NCBI GenBank assembly: GCA_963729295.1
Contig: CAVSNJ010000028.1
Location: forward strand, 434,001 to 498,000
Direction of reading: 5' to 3'
DNA: 64,000 bases
From: DATJLY01 sp963729295
Lineage (GTDB): Bacteria; Pseudomonadota; Alphaproteobacteria; ATCC43930; CGMCC-115725
In this document: positions 8,374 to 16,693 of the stretch, piece by piece
Layout: the number at the start of each line of letters is the position of its first letter
How positions within the stretch are numbered: the stretch's first letter is position 1
Notes under the pieces: generated by a model
The model's input: only the letters and a program-made list of their open reading frames with translations
Databases searched by the model: none
What the model was told of the DNA's origin: nothing
Position numbers and translations under genes: made by a program

Positions 8374-8846
8374 GCGCGCGCGCAGGTGCGGGCGCCACCC
8401 CGCTGCCGCTCGTCATCGCCACGGCGGCGATGGCGCTCCTTGCGCTTTATCCCTGGGTCTTGAGTCGTGGCGCGCCCGCCGCGCCGCCGCTGGCGCAGGG
8501 CGAAGCCTTGCCGCGTCTCGCATCGCTGCCGCCCTATGCCGATTTCGCGGCGATCGCGGCGCGGCCGCTCTTCGCGCCGACGCGCCGGCCCGACGCGGCG
8601 CACGCCGCCTCCGGCATCGCGGCGCGCTATCGGCTCCAGGGCATCGTCATCGCCGGCACCGCGCGCCACGCGCTCCTCGCCCCCGTAGCCGGCGGGCCGG
8701 CCATCGAGCTCGCCGAGGGCGGCAGCGTCGAGGGCTGGACGCTGCGCAAGATCGAAGACGGGCGCGTCCTCATGGCCTCGCCGACGCAAGGCGATGCGAC
8801 GCTGACAATTGCATCGCCGGCACCGACGCCGCGACAGCGTCCGTGA
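8370..8846 (+). CDS. GspC/GspN-like type II secretion periplasmic protein
   Basis: A 158-residue protein starting at a GTG that overlaps the gspM stop. One membrane helix (about residues 12-31) is followed by a periplasmic part containing RPLFAPTRRP and YRLQGIVIAG, then VEGWTLRKIEDGRVLM. This resembles the homology region of GspC, which contacts the secretin GspD. The PDZ domain of classical GspC is missing, so it may be a short GspC or the GspN of alphaproteobacteria. It is the last gene of the operon. No gspD is nearby, so its secretin partner must be encoded elsewhere. Confidence 0.65.
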   Translation: MSARAGAGATPLPLVIATAAMALLALYPWVLSRGAPAAPPLAQGEALPRLASLPPYADFAAIAARPLFAPTRRPDAAHAASGIAARYRLQGIVIAGTARHALLAPVAGGPAIELAEGGSVEGWTLRKIEDGRVLMASPTQGDATLTIASPAPTPRQRP

Positions 8847-8890
8847 CCATTCTGCGCGCCGCACGAATTTCGACGTGAGAAATCGATGGT

Positions 8891-11800
8891 TCAGTTTTTC
8901 GGCGGCATCGCTTGCGCGGCCCGGCCGGCGGGTCCGCGCGTCGCCGGGACAAAATCCTCCATTTTCACCTTGTCGCTCACGGTGAAGAGCTTGCCGTCGG
9001 GGCCGAGGTAGAATTTCTTCATCTCGGCGGCATCGAACGGGCGCGAGCCGATACGGCCGAAGACGGCGATCTGGTGCCCGGTCTCGTCGACGCCGCGGTC
9101 GCGCTCGAGCCCGCGCGACAATGCGAGCGCAGGCGATGCGGTCTTGTACCAGGCGATGAGCTCGGGCTTCGGGTCGGGCGAGAAGCCGTAAAAGTCGGGC
9201 TGGGTCTCGGGCGACATGAGCTGGATCACCTTGAGCCCGGCCGCACCGTCGGCGACATAGGCGAAGAGCGAGGCGTTGGTCGCGCCGATCGCAACGTCGC
9301 GCACATCCTTCAAGGCGCCGTCCGCGGTGTATTGCATGTAGAGCTTCGGATGATCCGGCCGCTCGACATCGATGATGGCGATGCCGTCGGGCCCGTCCGC
9401 GACATAGGCATAGGTGCGGGTGACGGTGACGCGCGTCGCGTGATTAAGCGCCATGTGCGCGCCCGGCAGCACGACCGGCTGCATCGGATCGGTGACGTCG
9501 ACGACGTCGAAACCGCCGGAACCGACGACGAAGAGATAGCGAAACTGGAGATAGGAGGCATTGGCGCCGGCGATCGGAATGACCGCCATCACCTTCGGGT
9601 GGAGCGGGTCGTCCATGTCGAGCTCGACGATGCCCTTGTCGGCGCTCACATAGAAATGCGTGCCGGCGATCGTGAGATGGCGCGCGCCATCGAGAATGCC
9701 GCCCTCGTTCCAGGTGAGCGCGCGGGTCAGGAAATTGTTGCGCGGCTCGCCGTCCTGGAGCGTGTCGACGTTCGTCAGGATCAACCCCTCCTGCGCATCC
9801 GTGATGTAGGCGTAGCGATAGAGCGGATGCATCGGCTGCTCTTCGTTGTCCTCGAGCATGGTCTTGGAGAAATCGGTCTTGGGCAGGATCGCCTGTTGCA
9901 TGCCGGCGTTGCGCTCGGGATTGATCGTCTGATTCGTCGGCAGCACGACGCAGGTCGCATCCTTCTCGGCGATGTGCGTGTCCTGGCCCAAGGGTGAGAC
10001 GGGCGCGGTGATGATGCGCTCGGAGATGTCCTTGTTGGCGATCGAGGCCACGTCATAGACGCGCATGCCGTCGGTGCCCTCGGCGACATAGAGATATTCG
10101 CCGCGCAATTGCAGGCAGCGCGCCTCGTTCGAGGCGTGGCCGTGGGCTTCCTTGAGCTCGCGGCCGGCCGCGACATGCGCCTTGTAGTCGTCGGGATAAG
10201 CGTATTTCTCGAGATAGCTGCCGATCACCGCCTGCGGCTCGTCCCAGTGTGTGACGCGTACCGCGTCGAACCTTTTCTCCTCGCCGACCCAGGCGTCGTA
10301 GCCGACGAAATTGACGAAGTTCGTGCCGTAGAGCAGGAGCTGCGCCATGCTCGCGTTGTTGTCGTTCTGATCCGAGACGTGGCAATCGGTGCAGGTCTTC
10401 GTTTCTTCCTTGCGCTCGGTGTGCGGGTAGTGCGCCGAGAAGGCCTGGCTCGAATAGCCCGCCGACGAGGTCGAAGCCTGCTGCACATAGATATGGTCGC
10501 GGTTGATGTTGGTCGAGCTCAGGACAAGGGCCGAGCGCGAGGCGATGGGCGCGATGATGTTGCCCTTGATCGTGCCGGCGATGCCGAGCTGAAACATGTC
10601 GTCGCGCGCGACCTGGGGATTGTATGTCGCGAAATTGCGCGTCTCGCCGCCTTCGTAATGATGCCGCTCGGTCTTCCAGTTGGCCTCGATCGGCAGGTGG
10701 CAGCCGGCGCAGCTCGTGGTCCACGACAGATGGCAGGAGAAGCACGCCATCTTGTCGCTGGAATGGGCGAGCTCGGATTGCGGAATCCCCGGCCCCCATT
10801 TCATCGAGGTGCCCGTCGACATGAGCTTCGCGCGCGCAGCGCGCGGATCGTATTGCGGCTTCGAGGGATCGACCGTGTCCTTGACGAGCGTCACCTGCCA
10901 TTCGAGGTCCGGATAGAGCGCCGAGCGCTGAAAGAGGTGGCCGTCGCGCCATTCGAAGCGCGCGCGCCCGTCGGACGTGCGCAGCAGCGACAGGTCGTTG
11001 TAGGGCGGCGGGCCGGCCGCGGGGCCGCTCGCTTGAAGGTCGGGATATTTCATCGCGGTGCCGTGGCAGTCGGCGCAGGTGATCTCGATCGCCGCCTGGA
11101 CCTCGTCATAGATGTGGCCGCTGCCATGCGCGTCCTGCGCGAAATGGCAATCGACGCAATGCATGCCGTATTCGATGTGGACCGATTCGAGATGGACCGC
11201 TTTCTCGAATTTCTCGGGATCGTCGTTCGGGATGACGTTGTTGTGGTCGTCGAGCAGATTGCCCTTGCGGTCGTGCTTGAAGACGGCGCGGAAATTCCAG
11301 CCGTGGCCGTGATAGTCGGCGAACTGCGTATCCTTGATTTGCGGGTTGAGCTCGCTGTCGTCGGCGGTGAAGTCGTAGCTCGCCCAGTTGCCGCGCACGG
11401 CCGCGCCCTCGGGGTTCCGGTCGAGGATCTTGCGTTGCTCGGCGATCGAGGGATGTTTCTCGTCCTTGGGCCACATCTGCGGCGCCGCCGTCTCGTAATC
11501 CCACATGGTGTAGCCGAGCCACGTGTTCATGAAGAGATTCGGCTGGTGCATGTGGCAGATCATGCACTGCTCGGTCGGGATGGCGTTCGTCATCACGTGA
11601 CGCAACGGATGCGATGATTGGTCGTGCGGAATGGTCGGATCGACCGACTGGCTCATGCCGCGGTTGCCGAACTTCGCATAAGGGCCGGAAGCCTCGACGT
11701 CGCGATTGTTGGCATAGATGACGTGGCACGAGGCGCAGCCCGAATTGCGATAGTCGCCCGGATTGTCGTTCGTGCCCATGAACCAGGTGAACGGGTCGTT

Positions 11801-12697
11801 GAGCCGCGTCTTCGCGAGGTTGAGCACCGGGATCGAGACGCGCAAGCCGGTGCCGGGGCCGCGGTTCGACTGGTGCAGATCGGGCCGGCCCGGCTCTTCG
11901 ATCCGCTGCAACGCACCGTTCGAATCCGGATTGCCGATCTCGGGGAAGTCGCTGTTGATGTTGCGGCCGCCACGTTCGAACACGCGGAAGATGTCGGCCG
12001 GCGGGTAGTCCTCCCACGCCGGCAGCGGATAGAGCTCGGCGATGATGCCGTGATCGTGCGTCATCTGCGGCGTCGGCTTCACCGGAGCGAGCTCGCTCGC
12101 GGGCTGGCCGTCTTCGGTATAGGCCTCGCCGAGGATCGAGTGCTTGAACGGCACGACGCCGTTGTTGTAAGCGGCGGCACCCCAGAAATGCGCCGCCGTC
12201 GCCATCAGCGAGCGTTCGGCCGCCTGGATGATGGCGAGGTGGCACGCGCCGCATGCCTCGCGCGCGACGCGATAATCGCTCGGATTCTCGAAGCGGATGA
12301 ACTCCGGCGCCTCGCGATTGAGGAGCGTGTAGGTTTCCGAGGGCTTGGCCGAGGACGGCCAGTTCCAGCTCTCGGGATAGCGCGGCTGGACATGCGCGCG
12401 CTGCTCGAGCCGGCGATATTCCGCGCTCCCCTCGGCCACGACGGAGGAGCGCATCACCCCGGCATCGCCGCCATGGCAATCGGCGCAGCCGAGATTGACG
12501 CCCGGGCTCGTGTGCATCGTGATCGAATCGGTCTTGGTGTGACAACTCATGCAGCCCGCGGTCTTCGCGTCGGCTGCTTCCGGCGTCTGCATCATCGGCG
12601 CGGGCGGCGCCGGCGGCGCATCGGCTGCGGCGCGGCCGAGGCAGGAGGCAAGAAGCCCCGCCGTCAGAACCGCCGCCATGATCGTCCGGACTGCCAT
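8891..12697 (-). CDS. Decaheme c-type cytochrome with LVIVD beta-propeller, predicted lipoprotein
   Basis: A 1268-residue exported protein. The signal peptide ends in a good lipobox, L-A-S-C (Cys19), so it is probably lipid-anchored, perhaps at the outer membrane. Ten CxxCH haem-binding motifs are visible between about residues 49 and 775: CMSCH, CADCH, CGACH, CASCH, CMICH, CVDCH, CADCH, CFSCH, CAGCH and CTDCH. From about residue 850 the protein switches to repeats such as YLYVAEGTDGMRVYDV, YLFVVGSGGFDVVDV and YAYVADGPDGIAIIDV, the LVIVD type that builds a beta-propeller. It is the last gene of the six-gene operon, 4 bp after the barrel protein. Role (inferred): terminal, possibly surface-exposed electron carrier. 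The substrate is unknown. Confidence 0.85.
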   Translation of the reverse strand: MAVRTIMAAVLTAGLLASCLGRAAADAPPAPPAPMMQTPEAADAKTAGCMSCHTKTDSITMHTSPGVNLGCADCHGGDAGVMRSSVVAEGSAEYRRLEQRAHVQPRYPESWNWPSSAKPSETYTLLNREAPEFIRFENPSDYRVAREACGACHLAIIQAAERSLMATAAHFWGAAAYNNGVVPFKHSILGEAYTEDGQPASELAPVKPTPQMTHDHGIIAELYPLPAWEDYPPADIFRVFERGGRNINSDFPEIGNPDSNGALQRIEEPGRPDLHQSNRGPGTGLRVSIPVLNLAKTRLNDPFTWFMGTNDNPGDYRNSGCASCHVIYANNRDVEASGPYAKFGNRGMSQSVDPTIPHDQSSHPLRHVMTNAIPTEQCMICHMHQPNLFMNTWLGYTMWDYETAAPQMWPKDEKHPSIAEQRKILDRNPEGAAVRGNWASYDFTADDSELNPQIKDTQFADYHGHGWNFRAVFKHDRKGNLLDDHNNVIPNDDPEKFEKAVHLESVHIEYGMHCVDCHFAQDAHGSGHIYDEVQAAIEITCADCHGTAMKYPDLQASGPAAGPPPYNDLSLLRTSDGRARFEWRDGHLFQRSALYPDLEWQVTLVKDTVDPSKPQYDPRAARAKLMSTGTSMKWGPGIPQSELAHSSDKMACFSCHLSWTTSCAGCHLPIEANWKTERHHYEGGETRNFATYNPQVARDDMFQLGIAGTIKGNIIAPIASRSALVLSSTNINRDHIYVQQASTSSAGYSSQAFSAHYPHTERKEETKTCTDCHVSDQNDNNASMAQLLLYGTNFVNFVGYDAWVGEEKRFDAVRVTHWDEPQAVIGSYLEKYAYPDDYKAHVAAGRELKEAHGHASNEARCLQLRGEYLYVAEGTDGMRVYDVASIANKDISERIITAPVSPLGQDTHIAEKDATCVVLPTNQTINPERNAGMQQAILPKTDFSKTMLEDNEEQPMHPLYRYAYITDAQEGLILTNVDTLQDGEPRNNFLTRALTWNEGGILDGARHLTIAGTHFYVSADKGIVELDMDDPLHPKVMAVIPIAGANASYLQFRYLFVVGSGGFDVVDVTDPMQPVVLPGAHMALNHATRVTVTRTYAYVADGPDGIAIIDVERPDHPKLYMQYTADGALKDVRDVAIGATNASLFAYVADGAAGLKVIQLMSPETQPDFYGFSPDPKPELIAWYKTASPALALSRGLERDRGVDETGHQIAVFGRIGSRPFDAAEMKKFYLGPDGKLFTVSDKVKMEDFVPATRGPAGRAAQAMPPKN

Positions 12698-12701
12698 CGT
12701 C

Positions 12702-14654
12702 TCAGTATGTCAGGATGACGTTAAAGAGAGCAGAGTAAAGGAAGTGGCCGCCCGAGAACGGATCGACGTTGCCGGTTTGGTAGAGCGCGTTGAGGCCCGC
12801 GCCGGGGACGAGCGTCGCGCCCGAGACGCGCAGCACGACATTCTGAGAATCGAGCGGCCGGTATGTCGCCGCGACCGACAGGTCCCATCCGATCGAGTCT
12901 GGAATGTTGGATTGGTGCCGGAGCAGCACGAGCGGCGCCGTCGTGACGAAGCGCAGGTAATTGGCGTTCCCCGAGATACGAAGCTCAGGCAGCACGTCGA
13001 AATCGACGCCCGCGCCCAGGAGCTCGAGGCCGGGATTGATGAAGTTCGACTGCCCCTCGTCCTTCGAGGAGCGCAGATCGGCGAGCACGCCGTTCGGCTG
13101 CGACAGCGCAACGCCGCCGCCACCGATGAGCGGAATACCCTGGCGGATCCAGTAGCTCGAATCGGCGCCGGCGAATTGCGGATTCTCGAAGATCGCGTCG
13201 AAGCCGGTGGCGCGCCCGCTCTGAGGATTGGCGTCGCCGCTCTGGTAGAGCGCAGAGCCGCGCACGCGGACCCAGTCGAAGTCGATCGACGGCTCGGCCG
13301 CGAAGAAGAACCCGTCGATATATTGCGGGCTCGGCAATGGCGAAGGGCTGAACTCGTTGTTGCTGAGCTGGCCGAACTGCCAATAGGTCGAGACGGTGAG
13401 GTTGAGACGGCCGAAATGCCCGTCGCCGTTGTAGCCGAGATAATTCACATCGTAGTTGTAGCCGGTGAAGCTGCCGATCGGCAGCGGCCGGACGAGGAAG
13501 CCGTTATCGTTGTAATAGAATTGGTCGCCTTCGCGATTGTCGTTGCGGACATAGGTGATTTGCGAGGTGAAGCCCGGCGTCGGCATGTCCTGGCGATAGA
13601 GATTGGCGACGAACACGTCGTCTTGCCGGAGCGGCTTTTCGACGTCGTTGAGGCCGCTGTTCGTGTCCTTCTCGAGCCGGCGGAAATAGGCGAGGTTGTA
13701 TTGCCAGCGGTTGTTGTCGCGATCGCCGAAGAGGCGCACGCCGAGCTGCGTGTCCTGGAACAGAAAGCCGCGGAAGTCGGTCGAGAACGGCTGGATGCCG
13801 ACGCGGATCGAATCGAAATCGTAGCGCTCGGACACGTTGCGGATGTGGTAATCGACGAACGCCTCCTGCAACGCCGCGAACGTGTCGTCGCGGACGGTTC
13901 CGTCCTGCGGATTGATGTTGATGACGCCGCGTTCCTCGACCGAGGTGTGATTGAAGTTGAAGGCCGGCGTGACGCGGAGCTCGAAGTCGGGCGGCTTGTA
14001 GGCGGTGTCGCCCTTGAACAGGTCGAGATTGAGGAGCGCCGTCTCGCTGAAGAGCGAGCGCCCGTACTGGCCGAAGACGCTGTTCGAGCCCGGCGTTTTG
14101 ACCGACTGCGGCGCCACCGGCGTCGGCACGCGCGCCGGCTCGTAGAGCATGTCGTCGATCGCACCGAGGCTGAAGAACCAGTCATTGCCGAAGATCGGCT
14201 TGTCGCCCTTCAGGGTGTTGGTGTTGTACGGGTCGAACATATTCTCGCGGCGGCCCAGCGCATCGAGGATGCGCCAGCGGTCGGGCACGGGGATGAACAT
14301 GTCGCTGGTCGTGGGCTGCGGCGGCGGCACGGAATTGGGATTGCCGAGCGCGGCCGGCGGCACCGGCGGCGGCGGCTGGCCCGGAATCTGCCGTTCTTCC
14401 GGCGCGGTCTGATCCGCGGGCGCAGGCGCGGACTGATCCGAGGATGCGGCGGGCGTTGCCTGATCGGCAGGCGCCGCTTGCGCCACCTGCTGCGGCAGAG
14501 CGCTCCCAGCAGGCGACGTGTACGAGACGGCGCCGGTCGCGAGATCGACATAGGCCAAAGCATTTTCGCCGTCAGCGCACGCCGCGCGCGCGACGAGCGC
14601 AAGGCTGGTCACGACGACAGTGGCGCGCAGTCTGTCGGCTCCCCGCGGCCGCAT
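12702..14654 (-). CDS. Predicted outer-membrane beta-barrel (porin-like) partner of multihaem cytochromes
   Basis: A 650-residue exported protein with a signal peptide (LRATVVVTSLALVARAACA) and an Ala/Pro/Gln-rich linker to about residue 120. The remainder consists of alternating amphipathic beta-strands rich in Asn, Tyr and Phe, ending ALFNVILTY. A C-terminal aromatic residue is the usual outer-membrane barrel signature. Strands such as RWQYNLAYFRRL and FGRLNLTVSTYWQFGQL support a barrel. It lies 22 bp after the HbpS-like gene and 4 bp before the decaheme gene. The context suggests a sleeve for electron transfer across the outer membrane, as in porin-cytochrome complexes, but I see no resemblance to MtrB/PioB beyond that. 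The start is ATG 14654; longer frames upstream lack a signal peptide. Confidence 0.65.
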   Translation of the reverse strand: MRPRGADRLRATVVVTSLALVARAACADGENALAYVDLATGAVSYTSPAGSALPQQVAQAAPADQATPAASSDQSAPAPADQTAPEERQIPGQPPPPVPPAALGNPNSVPPPQPTTSDMFIPVPDRWRILDALGRRENMFDPYNTNTLKGDKPIFGNDWFFSLGAIDDMLYEPARVPTPVAPQSVKTPGSNSVFGQYGRSLFSETALLNLDLFKGDTAYKPPDFELRVTPAFNFNHTSVEERGVININPQDGTVRDDTFAALQEAFVDYHIRNVSERYDFDSIRVGIQPFSTDFRGFLFQDTQLGVRLFGDRDNNRWQYNLAYFRRLEKDTNSGLNDVEKPLRQDDVFVANLYRQDMPTPGFTSQITYVRNDNREGDQFYYNDNGFLVRPLPIGSFTGYNYDVNYLGYNGDGHFGRLNLTVSTYWQFGQLSNNEFSPSPLPSPQYIDGFFFAAEPSIDFDWVRVRGSALYQSGDANPQSGRATGFDAIFENPQFAGADSSYWIRQGIPLIGGGGVALSQPNGVLADLRSSKDEGQSNFINPGLELLGAGVDFDVLPELRISGNANYLRFVTTAPLVLLRHQSNIPDSIGWDLSVAATYRPLDSQNVVLRVSGATLVPGAGLNALYQTGNVDPFSGGHFLYSALFNVILTY

Positions 14655-14676
14655 TTCTATTCGCCGCTCCCGCCGG

Positions 14677-16683
14677 TCACGAGCATGGCGTTTCTTCTCG
14701 GGAAACCAGGAACGGCGCCACCGGACAGGTGATGTAGACGAGGTTGGTGCCGTCGACCGTGACGGTATCGGCGCGGATGCCGGACGGCGCATTGTTCACC
14801 GTGGGCACGCCGGCGACGTCGATCGATCCGTCGCCCTGGATGCCGATATAGGCGATGAGCGCGTCCTGCTGGATGCCGTCGCCGGAAATGCCGAGCGAGC
14901 CGACGAGCGTGCTGCCGCGGAAGATCGGGAAGCCGCCCGAGAAGATCTGGAGGCCGTTGGCGAGCTGCGTCTTCTCGCCGGCCATCGCCGGCGTAAGTCC
15001 GACCCCGGCGCCGCAGCCCGTCGCCGGCAGCGTGCCCGCGGTCAGGAAGGTGGCGAGGTCGGGCTTGATGAGGTCGGTCTGGAGCCCGGTCGAGAACACG
15101 CTCCAGCTTCCTGGCGGAAGGCTGAGCGGCCCGGGCGGCTGGCCGTCTTGCCCGTCCGGATAGAAGGGCCGCGCCAGGTTGCCGATCGCGACCACCGAGA
15201 ACGCAGTGCCGACATCGAACACCGTCGGGTCGCCGACGCTCGTCGCCGTCATGTAATAGCTGAAGGTTCCGCCCGGCGCGCTCGACGCGGCCACGAGCGG
15301 CTTGATGACGTTGTAGGCGCTCTTCGCGTCGGCGCGCGAGAAGAACACGGACGAGCGCGCCTTTTGCAGCGCCACGTCGATGCCGAAGACCGGCGCATCT
15401 TCCGAGCGCGCGAGCGCCAGGATGTTGCCGTCGAGATCGACCACGGTGGCAGAGACCTCGGCCGACGAATTGAGCGGGATGCGGATGCCGGCGCGGGTCG
15501 CGGCCGCGACCGAAAGCGCGTTGCCGACAAGCGCCTGAGCCTCGAACTTCGTGATGAAGCCCACGGCCGGCGACGTGCCGTTCGTCGGCGGGAAGCGCGG
15601 CGCGCCCCCGGCGGTGACGAGCACGAAGGGATTGAGGCCCGGAAAGGCCGTGAAGCCCGCGGGCGGAGCGGCGCCATAGAAGGAGGTCGTCGCGCTCGCG
15701 TCCGCCTCGATGCCGGACGCGGCCGTGCCATATTCCTGGCCGCCGATGATCGCGCCGGCGAAGATGCCGGCGATGGCGGGGATGGTCGGCGGCGGAACCG
15801 GCGGCAGCGACGATACGAGCGGCGTCGGCGTCGGTCCGAGGAAATCGAGCGAGACGCCGTTGACGAAGATATTCGGACCTTGGATGACGAGCGGCGCATT
15901 GAAACCGCTCTCGCCCGCGAGCGCGATCGCCTCGTCGACGCTGTCGCCGAGCGGATGCGGCACGGTATTGAGCGAATATGTGGCGGTGCTCATCACGCCG
16001 ATGCCGCCGACGAGCACGCCATCGATGTAAAGCGGCAGTCCGCCGGCGTCGGCGGCAAGGCCGAGCGGCGCGGCATGCGGCCCCGTCGTCGAACCCGCGC
16101 CTGTAGCGATGAGGTCGGAGCAGGCGAGCTGGCTGAACTGCACGCCGAACAGCGGGCCGCCGGGATTGCCGGCGACGCCCACGGGGAAATGCTGCTGGAT
16201 GATCTGGTTGGCGGTGCGCGTCGAGAACGCATTGCCGCCCGACGACAGATAGGCCGCGGTGACGGCTTTCGAGATCGCGGCAAGCGTACTCGGCACGACC
16301 ACGCCCTCGAGCCCGCCGACCGCTCCGGTGCCGGAGCTGATGGTGGCGCAGGGCGTCGCTTTGCACGTCGTGCCGTTGGCGGCAGCCGTGGCCGCGCCCG
16401 CCATCTCGGCGACCGCGAGCACGTTGCCGAGGCGATCGACGACCGCGATCGTCGCCGGCGTGCCAAGGCTCGCCGCGGCGTTCACCGCCTGGTCCACGGC
16501 GGTCGTGACCTGCGCCGCGGTGAGCATTTCCGTGGTCGGATCGGGCACCACATAGGTCTCGACGCCGAGCCCGCCGCCGCCGCCGCCGCAATTGCCGGGC
16601 GCCATGCACAGCACCGACAGCACCGCCATCGCCGCCTTGAACCACGGCGCCGACGCGAGCCTTGGCGAAACGTGCTTCATCAT
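14677..16683 (-). CDS. Exported protein with two GlcG/HbpS-like domains
   Basis: A 668-residue exported protein. The N-terminus is hydrophobic (AAMAVLSVLCMAPG) and is followed by a poly-Gly stretch; two Cys residues are present but neither makes a clean lipobox. Domain 1 (about 50-250) has MLTAAQVTTAVDQAV and PATIAVVDRLGNVLAVAEM. Domain 2 (about 385-530) has EAQALVGNALSVAA and SATVVDLDGNILALAR. Both are typical of the GlcG/HbpS (DUF336) family, whose members bind haem or sense redox state. Two such domains in one exported polypeptide inside a multihaem-cytochrome operon suggest haem handling, assembly or redox sensing. The precise role is inferred. Confidence 0.75.
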   Translation of the reverse strand: MMKHVSPRLASAPWFKAAMAVLSVLCMAPGNCGGGGGGLGVETYVVPDPTTEMLTAAQVTTAVDQAVNAAASLGTPATIAVVDRLGNVLAVAEMAGAATAAANGTTCKATPCATISSGTGAVGGLEGVVVPSTLAAISKAVTAAYLSSGGNAFSTRTANQIIQQHFPVGVAGNPGGPLFGVQFSQLACSDLIATGAGSTTGPHAAPLGLAADAGGLPLYIDGVLVGGIGVMSTATYSLNTVPHPLGDSVDEAIALAGESGFNAPLVIQGPNIFVNGVSLDFLGPTPTPLVSSLPPVPPPTIPAIAGIFAGAIIGGQEYGTAASGIEADASATTSFYGAAPPAGFTAFPGLNPFVLVTAGGAPRFPPTNGTSPAVGFITKFEAQALVGNALSVAAATRAGIRIPLNSSAEVSATVVDLDGNILALARSEDAPVFGIDVALQKARSSVFFSRADAKSAYNVIKPLVAASSAPGGTFSYYMTATSVGDPTVFDVGTAFSVVAIGNLARPFYPDGQDGQPPGPLSLPPGSWSVFSTGLQTDLIKPDLATFLTAGTLPATGCGAGVGLTPAMAGEKTQLANGLQIFSGGFPIFRGSTLVGSLGISGDGIQQDALIAYIGIQGDGSIDVAGVPTVNNAPSGIRADTVTVDGTNLVYITCPVAPFLVSREETPCS

Positions 16684-16693
16684 GTCGATCCCT

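Noticed and set aside
8891..14654. Calling the decaheme and barrel genes mtrA/mtrB or pioA/pioB
   Set aside because: The haem count matches loosely but the propeller, the lipobox, the Ala/Pro linker and the barrel sequence do not match what I know of those families.
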